Assembly (NCBI RefSeq): GCF_018760735.1
Contig: NZ_JAHHZN010000016.1
Location: 1 to 64,000 of the forward strand
DNA from: Hymenobacter piscis
GTDB taxonomy: Bacteria > Bacteroidota > Bacteroidia > Cytophagales > Hymenobacteraceae
Reading direction: 5' to 3'
DNA length: 64,000 nt
Shown here: in pieces, positions 59,053 to 64,000 of the stretch
How positions within the stretch are numbered: the first letter of the stretch is position 1
Layout: the number at the start of each line of letters is the position of its first letter
The notes under the pieces: generated by a model
What the model was told of the DNA's origin: nothing
The model's input: only the letters and a program-made list of their open reading frames with translations
The model's database searches: none
Program-made: the position numbers and the translations under genes

Positions 59053-60361
59053 AACCGAATTCTTCACCGGCATCAGCCCCATTCAGTACGAAGGGCGCGA
59101 GTCGGACAACCCGCTGGCCTTTAAGTGGTACGATAAGAACCGCGTGGTAGCCGGCAAAACCATGGAGGAGCATTTGCGCTTCGCCGTGTCGTACTGGCAC
59201 ACGTTCACCGGCACCGGCGGCGACCCGTTCGGCCCGGGCACCAAGCAGTTTGCCTGGGACGCCCAGGGCGACATTCTGGGCCGCGCCCAGGACAAGATGG
59301 ACGCCGCCTTCGAGTTCTTCACCAAGCTCGGCACGCCCTACTACTGCTTCCACGACATCGACCTGGTGGACGAGGGCAGCTCCCTGAAGGAGTACGAGCA
59401 CAACCTGCGCGCCATTGTGGAGTACGCCAAGCAACACCAGCAGGAAAGCGGCGTGAAGCTGCTCTGGGGCACGGCCAACGTGTTTTCGAACCCGCGCTAC
59501 ATGAACGGCGCCAGCACCAACCCCGACTTCCAGGTGCTGGCCCACGCCGGTACCCAGGTGCTGAACGCCATGGATGCCACCATTGCCCTGAACGGCGAAA
59601 ACTACGTGTTCTGGGGCGGCCGCGAAGGCTACATGACCCTGCTCAACACCAACATGAAGCGCGAGTTGGAGCACATGGGCCGCTTCCTGACCATGGCCCG
59701 CGACTACGCCCGCAAGCAGGGCTTCACCGGCAAGTTCTTCATCGAGCCCAAGCCCGCCGAGCCCACCAAGCACCAGTACGATTTCGACGCGGCCACCGTC
59801 ATCGGCTTCCTGAAGGAGTACGGCCTCCAGGACGACTTCATGCTGAACCTGGAAGTAAACCACGCCACCCTGGCCGGCCACACCTTCCAGCACGAGCTGC
59901 AGGTAGCCGCCGACGCCAATATGCTGGGCTCGATGGACGCCAACCGCGGCGACTACCAGAACGGCTGGGACACCGACCAGTTCCCCAACAACCTCAACGA
60001 GCTGACCGAGTCGATGCTCATCATCCTGGAGCACGGCGGCATCAAGCCCGGCGGCATCAACTTCGACGCCAAAACCCGCCGCAACTCCACCGACCTGGAG
60101 GACATCTTCATTGCCCACATTGCCGGCATGGACACCTTCGCCCGCGCCCTGGTAACGGCCGACAACATCCTGGAGAAATCCGCCTACCGCACGTTCCGCA
60201 CGGAGCGCTACGCCTCCTTCGACAGCGGCGCGGGCGCGGCCTTCGAGAAAGGCCAGCTCACCCTGGAAGACCTGCGCCGCCTGGCCCACGAGGCCGGCGA
60301 GCCAACCCAGCGCAGCGGCAAGCAGGAGTGGCTGGAAGCCATCATCAACCAGTACATCTAG
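59030..60361 (+). CDS. xylA: xylose isomerase
   Basis: A 443-residue class II xylose isomerase converting D-xylose to D-xylulose. The catalytic His is in YYCFHDIDLVDEG, and metal ligands are in FIEPKPAEPTKHQYDFD, MLNLEVNHATLAGHTFQHEL and GSMDANRGDYQNGWDTDQFP. The start MSRNSLSKTEF lies inside the xylB end. A family A palindrome follows immediately and may mark the end or a processing site of the operon message. Confidence 0.97.
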   Translation: MSRNSLSKTEFFTGISPIQYEGRESDNPLAFKWYDKNRVVAGKTMEEHLRFAVSYWHTFTGTGGDPFGPGTKQFAWDAQGDILGRAQDKMDAAFEFFTKLGTPYYCFHDIDLVDEGSSLKEYEHNLRAIVEYAKQHQQESGVKLLWGTANVFSNPRYMNGASTNPDFQVLAHAGTQVLNAMDATIALNGENYVFWGGREGYMTLLNTNMKRELEHMGRFLTMARDYARKQGFTGKFFIEPKPAEPTKHQYDFDAATVIGFLKEYGLQDDFMLNLEVNHATLAGHTFQHELQVAADANMLGSMDANRGDYQNGWDTDQFPNNLNELTESMLIILEHGGIKPGGINFDAKTRRNSTDLEDIFIAHIAGMDTFARALVTADNILEKSAYRTFRTERYASFDSGAGAAFEKGQLTLEDLRRLAHEAGEPTQRSGKQEWLEAIINQYI

Positions 60362-60366
60362 GTTAA

Positions 60367-60423
60367 GTTGTCAGTTGCTAGTTGTCAGTTGTTGGTGTAA
60401 ACCGACAACTAGCAACTGACAAC
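60367..60423. repeat. family A palindromic element (GTTGTCAGTT type)
   Basis: Perfect 20-nt arms GTTGTCAGTTGCTAGTTGTC (60367-60386 and inverted 60404-60423) with a 17-nt loop, six bases after the xylA stop codon. Confidence 0.9.
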
Positions 60424-60596
60424 TGACAACCACCACCTGAAACAAACAAACCCGGCTGGTCTGGCGAAGGGCGTGGGAACCCGGGGCGAAAGATCAGTCG
60501 GGAATGTTTGTTGGCTGTTTCTCAGGCCGTAGCTTGGAGGCAGTATTCCCCCCGTTTCCCACTGGCGGCCCTCGGGCCAGTCTGCAACTCGTTTCA
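60424..60596. other. intergenic leader of the symporter gene
   Basis: This gap after the palindrome has no gene; in-frame sequence from 60504 is open but not protein-like. No clear promoter or second copy of the 34-bp operator was found. Confidence 0.5.
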
Positions 60597-62285
60597 ATGG
60601 AACACCAACTCGCGACCCTCGACTACGTCGTCTTTTTCACCTACTTCCTGATCGTCTCGGGCTACGGTATCTGGATCTACCGCCGCAAAACCGGCCACGA
60701 CGGCACGGCCGAGGGCGACTCAAAAGACTATTTCCTGGCCGAAGGCTCGCTCACGTGGTGGGCCATCGGCTCCTCGCTGATTGCCTCCAACATCTCGGCC
60801 GAGCAGTTCGTGGGCATGTCGGGCTCGGGCTTCAAGATGGGCCTGGCCATTGCCACCTACGAGTGGATGGCGGCCCTCACGCTCATCATCGTGGCCGTGT
60901 TCTTTATTCCGGTGTACCTGAAGAACAAAATCTTCACGATGCCACAGTTCCTGAGTCAGCGCTACAACGGCACCGTGGCCATGATTATGGCCGTGTTCTG
61001 GCTGGCCTTGTACATCGTGGTGAACCTGACTTCCATTCTCTACCTCGGGGCCATTGCCATCAGCAGCATTGCCGGCCTCAACCTGGAGTTCTGCCTCTAC
61101 GCCCTGGCCTTGTTCGCGGTGATTATCACGCTGGGCGGCATGAAGGTAATCGGCTTTACAGATGTGATTCAGGTGTTTTTCCTGATTCTGGGCGGTTTGG
61201 CTACCACCTACCTGGCCCTGAACATGGTGGCCGACCACTACGGCCAGTCGGGCGTGCTGGCGGGCTTCAACCTGATGACCGACCAGGCCGGGGACCATTT
61301 CCAGATGATCTTCAAGCGCGACAACGAGAACTACATGGACCTGCCCGGCCTCACGGTGCTGCTGGGCGGCATGTGGATTGTGAACCTGAACTACTGGGGT
61401 TGCAACCAGTACATCACCCAGCGCGCCCTCGGGGCCGATTTGCCCACCGCCCGCGGCGGGCTGCTGTTTGCCGCCTTTCTCAAATTGCTGATGCCCCTTA
61501 TCGTGGTGCTGCCCGGCATTGCGGCCTACGTGCTTTTCAAGGCCGATGTGTTCGGGGCCGCCGAGTTTGGCTCGGGCGCTGACCTGAACCCCGACCGCGC
61601 CTACCCCGTGCTGCTCAACATTCTGCCAATGGGCCTGAAGGGTCTGTCGTTTGCGGCCCTTACGGCGGCCGTGGTGGCCTCGCTGGCCGGCAAGGCCAAC
61701 AGCATTGCCACCATCTTCACCCTCGATATCTACCAGAAAGTCCTGAACCCCGGGGCCTCCGAAAAGAAGCTGGTGAACGTGGGCAAGATTGCCGTGGTAG
61801 TGGCCATGATTCTGGGCGTGCTGATTGCCCCTCACTTGGGCATCGACAAAAAAGGCGGCTTCCAGTACATTCAGGAGTACACGGGCTTCGTGTCGCCGGG
61901 CATTTTTGCCATGTTCATCCTGGGCTTCTTCTGGAAGAAAACGACTTCCACGGCGGCCCTGTTCGCCACCATCGGCGGCTTCCTGCTGTCGGTGCTGCTC
62001 AAGTTCCTGCCCACTTTCGCCGACCTGTCGTTCCTGGCCCCCTTCGGGTTTGCCGTGCCCAATGCGGCCGGCGTCTACGAAATTCCCTTCCTCGACCGGA
62101 TGGGCTTCGTGTTCATCATCTGCGTGGCCATGATGGTGCTGATTAGTCTGTTCGAAACCAGCCGCGGGATGCAAACCAACGGCCTGGAAGTTGACCGGAG
62201 CATGTTCAAAACCACCCGCGGCTTTGCCATCGGGGCCATGACCATCATGGTTCTGCTCACCGTGCTGTATACCGTGTACTGGTAG
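60597..62285 (+). CDS. sodium/solute symporter (SSS family), probable xylose uptake
   Basis: A 562-residue inner membrane symporter with about 14 helices. SSS landmarks are GDSKDYFLAEGSLTWWAIGS, NISAEQFVGMSGSGFKMGLA, and LSFAALTAAVVASLAGKANS. Family members couple sugar uptake to sodium (SglT-like). Set between xylA and a xylanase it most likely imports xylose or short xylooligomers. The start MEHQLATLDYVVFF at 60597 is chosen for the usual N-terminus. Confidence 0.9.
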   Translation: MEHQLATLDYVVFFTYFLIVSGYGIWIYRRKTGHDGTAEGDSKDYFLAEGSLTWWAIGSSLIASNISAEQFVGMSGSGFKMGLAIATYEWMAALTLIIVAVFFIPVYLKNKIFTMPQFLSQRYNGTVAMIMAVFWLALYIVVNLTSILYLGAIAISSIAGLNLEFCLYALALFAVIITLGGMKVIGFTDVIQVFFLILGGLATTYLALNMVADHYGQSGVLAGFNLMTDQAGDHFQMIFKRDNENYMDLPGLTVLLGGMWIVNLNYWGCNQYITQRALGADLPTARGGLLFAAFLKLLMPLIVVLPGIAAYVLFKADVFGAAEFGSGADLNPDRAYPVLLNILPMGLKGLSFAALTAAVVASLAGKANSIATIFTLDIYQKVLNPGASEKKLVNVGKIAVVVAMILGVLIAPHLGIDKKGGFQYIQEYTGFVSPGIFAMFILGFFWKKTTSTAALFATIGGFLLSVLLKFLPTFADLSFLAPFGFAVPNAAGVYEIPFLDRMGFVFIICVAMMVLISLFETSRGMQTNGLEVDRSMFKTTRGFAIGAMTIMVLLTVLYTVYW

Positions 62286-62321
62286 ACTTCCGGTCGGAAG
62301 CCTGCCCTCTGAACTGATTTC

Positions 62322-63458
62322 ATGCGTATGAAAACGAACTTCGCTATGCGGCGGGGGCTGGCCTGTATTGCCCTGCCGCTGGCCCTGCTAAGCGCGCCTG
62401 GCTGCCAGCGCCCGGCTACCGAGAAGAACCTTTCTTCCGAGGCCGCTCCAGCCACTGAAAAAGGCCTTAAAGACTATTACAAGGACTATTTTCCGGTGGG
62501 CGTGGCCGTGGGCCGGGCCCAGCTGCAAGGCCCCGAGGCCGCGCTGATCAAGCAGCAGTTCAATAGCGTGACGCCGGAAAACGCCATGAAAATGGGCCCG
62601 ATTCATCCGGAGGAAAACCGCTACTTCTGGACCGATGCCGACGCCATTGTGGACTTCGCCCAAGCCAACAAGCTGCGCGTGCGGGGCCACAACCTGCTCT
62701 GGCACGAGCAGACGCCTAAGTGGCTGTTCAAGAATGCCGACGGCTCCCGTGTGAGCAAGGATGTGCTGCTCAAGCGCCTGCACGACCATATTTTCACGGT
62801 GGTGAAGCGCTACCAGGGCAAGATTTACGCTTGGGATGTGGTGAACGAGGCCATTGCCGACAACCCCCAGGAGTTCCTGCGCAACTCGGAGTGGTATCAG
62901 ATCTGCGGCGACGAGTTCATCCGTAAAGCCTTCGAGTACGCCCACGAGGCCGACCCGAAAGCCCAGCTCTTCTACAACGACTACAACACCGAGCGGCCCG
63001 AAAAGCGGGAGCGAATCTACAAGCTGCTCAAGCAGCTCAAAGATGCCAAGGTGCCTATTGACGGCGTGGGCTTGCAGGGGCACTGGTCGTTGCAGGAACC
63101 TACCGAGCCGGAGCTGCGCGCCGCCCTCGACCAGTACGCCTCCCTAGGCCTGAAGGTGCAGATTACCGAGCTTGACGTGTCCATCTACCCCTGGGAAAAG
63201 GACCGTCGCGCCCGGCGCCCCGATGAGTCGGATGCCTACACGCCGGAACTGGCCCGGCAGCAGGCGGCGCAGTATAAGATGTTCTTCCGCGTATTCCGCG
63301 ACTACAAAAAGGTGCTCACCGGCGTCACGTTCTGGAACGTGTCGGACAAGTACTCCTGGCTGGATACCTACCCCGTGGCCGGCCGCAAAAACTACCCGTT
63401 GCTCTTCGACCAGAACCAGCAGCCCAAGCAGGCTTTCTGGGAAGTCGTGCAGTTCTAA
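62322..63458 (+). CDS. GH10 endo-1,4-beta-xylanase lipoprotein
   Basis: A 378-residue lipoprotein (lipobox SAPGC) with a complete GH10 TIM barrel. It contains NSVTPENAMKMGPIHPEENR, RVRGHNLLWHEQTPKW, the acid/base Glu in YAWDVVNEAI (about 176), and the nucleophile in VQITELDVSIY (about 283). No carbohydrate-binding module is fused. It would cut the xylan backbone at the cell surface or in the periplasm. It follows the symporter after 36 bases. Confidence 0.97.
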   Translation: MRMKTNFAMRRGLACIALPLALLSAPGCQRPATEKNLSSEAAPATEKGLKDYYKDYFPVGVAVGRAQLQGPEAALIKQQFNSVTPENAMKMGPIHPEENRYFWTDADAIVDFAQANKLRVRGHNLLWHEQTPKWLFKNADGSRVSKDVLLKRLHDHIFTVVKRYQGKIYAWDVVNEAIADNPQEFLRNSEWYQICGDEFIRKAFEYAHEADPKAQLFYNDYNTERPEKRERIYKLLKQLKDAKVPIDGVGLQGHWSLQEPTEPELRAALDQYASLGLKVQITELDVSIYPWEKDRRARRPDESDAYTPELARQQAAQYKMFFRVFRDYKKVLTGVTFWNVSDKYSWLDTYPVAGRKNYPLLFDQNQQPKQAFWEVVQF

Positions 63459-63471
63459 TTCCTACCCGCCC

Positions 63472-63569
63472 GTCATCCTGAGCTTGCGAAGGACCTTATA
63501 GCAATTGAACGATAGTCATCAGCACGGCTCGTTCCCGCGTGATAAGGTCCTTCGCAAGCTCAGGATGAC
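63472..63569. repeat. family B palindromic element (GTCATCCTGAGC type)
   Basis: Perfect 28-bp arms GTCATCCTGAGCTTGCGAAG... (63472-63499, 63542-63569) around a 42-nt loop, between the GH10 and GH115 genes. Confidence 0.9.
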
Positions 63570-63591
63570 TGGTTGCATTAAAACCCGCCCC

Positions 63592-64000
63592 ATGCTCATT
63601 CCTTTCCACCGTTCCGCGCTGCTGAGTCTGCTGCTCCTGCTGCTGCTGACGGGCTCCGTTGCCGCCCAGCCTGCCGCCTACATTTCCGCCAAAAAAAGCA
63701 GTGGCAGCTTCCCTCTGGCCGTTTCCGGCAAAGCGGCCCCGCTCTACGCCAGTGCCCAGGACTGGCCCGGCGTGCTGCGCGCCGCCCGGGATTTGCAGGC
63801 CGATATCCAACGCGTAACCCAGCTCACGCCCACGCTCACGCTTACCACCGATAAGGCCCCGGCCGGCCCGGAGGTGGTGCTGATTGGCACATTGGGCAAA
63901 AGCCCGTTGATTGACGGGCTGGTAAAGGCCGGTAAGCTGGATGCGGCGGGCGTGGCTGGCAAGTGGGAAACCTTCGTGGTGCAGGTGGTGGAAAAGCCGC
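63592..64000 (+). CDS. GH115 alpha-glucuronidase, 5' part
   Basis: An open frame of 136 codons running off the window. It starts MLIPFHRSALLSLLLLLLLT (signal peptide) and continues FPLAVSGKAAPLYASAQDWP, LRAARDLQADIQRVTQ, VVLIGTLGKSPLIDGLVKAG and GKWETFVVQVVEKP. These are characteristic of the N-terminal domain of GH115 enzymes, which remove (methyl)glucuronate from internal xylan residues. It complements GH67, which works on chain ends. Confidence 0.88.
   Translation, partial: MLIPFHRSALLSLLLLLLLTGSVAAQPAAYISAKKSSGSFPLAVSGKAAPLYASAQDWPGVLRAARDLQADIQRVTQLTPTLTLTTDKAPAGPEVVLIGTLGKSPLIDGLVKAGKLDAAGVAGKWETFVVQVVEKP

Overview
The window looks like chromosomal DNA of a high-GC member of the Bacteroidota, most probably a Hymenobacter-like organism (Cytophagales, Hymenobacteraceae). 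The support is mixed: Bacteroidota-type promoters (TTTG / TAnnTTTG) at several genes, a SusC/SusD pair, a GldB gliding lipoprotein, PorT-like beta-barrels, a 30-codon COX24/mS38-like gene next to an RNase E/G gene, and the order mutY-ssb diverging from HU-TPR-COX24-rng. The genus is inferred; no 16S gene is present.

Layout. 1-5400: housekeeping DNA repair and RNA genes (ssb, mutY, HU, TPR lipoprotein-like membrane protein, COX24-like, rng). 5400-18000: mixed core and accessory genes, with an outer membrane barrel, gldB, a GT4 glycosyltransferase, nth, an ECF sigma factor overlapping a small putative anti-sigma gene, an MFS exporter, an NlpE-like lipoprotein, an alpha/beta hydrolase lacking its serine, an SGNH lipoprotein and a PD-(D/E)XK protein. 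18000-20800: a disturbed region with a 21-bp minisatellite, a long hairpin element, two strongly AT-rich orphan genes and a direct duplication of the uvrA 5' end. 20758-31000: uvrA (carrying an in-frame palindromic insertion), a TspO-like protein, tpiA, a DUF6150-like secreted protein, an ABC exporter pair, a split OmpA lipoprotein and prmA. 31286-43031: a 1,718-residue secreted protein of unknown function, plsY, a DUF2199 protein, an M20 peptidase, three tandem PorT-like barrels (one frameshifted) and a PagL-like deacylase.

43297-64000 is a glucuronoxylan utilisation locus: GH43, a LacI-type regulator with a perfect 34-bp palindromic operator in the divergent control region, mannonate dehydratase, GH67 alpha-glucuronidase, an SDR oxidoreductase, SusC/SusD, an SGNH esterase, xylulokinase, xylose isomerase, a sodium/sugar symporter, a GH10 xylanase, and a GH115 alpha-glucuronidase that runs off the window. 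Together these would cut xylan outside the cell, import oligomers by SusCD, remove acetyl and (methyl)glucuronyl groups in the periplasm, import xylose and channel xylose and glucuronate into central metabolism.

The most unusual material is the set of palindromic dispersed elements (at least three sequence families, one copy inside the uvrA reading frame) and the AT-rich gene cassette at 19879-20546, which is bounded by 16-bp inverted repeats and by two copies of the uvrA promoter and start region. Two genes are broken at homopolymers (A9 at 29169-29177, G8 at 39551-39558).
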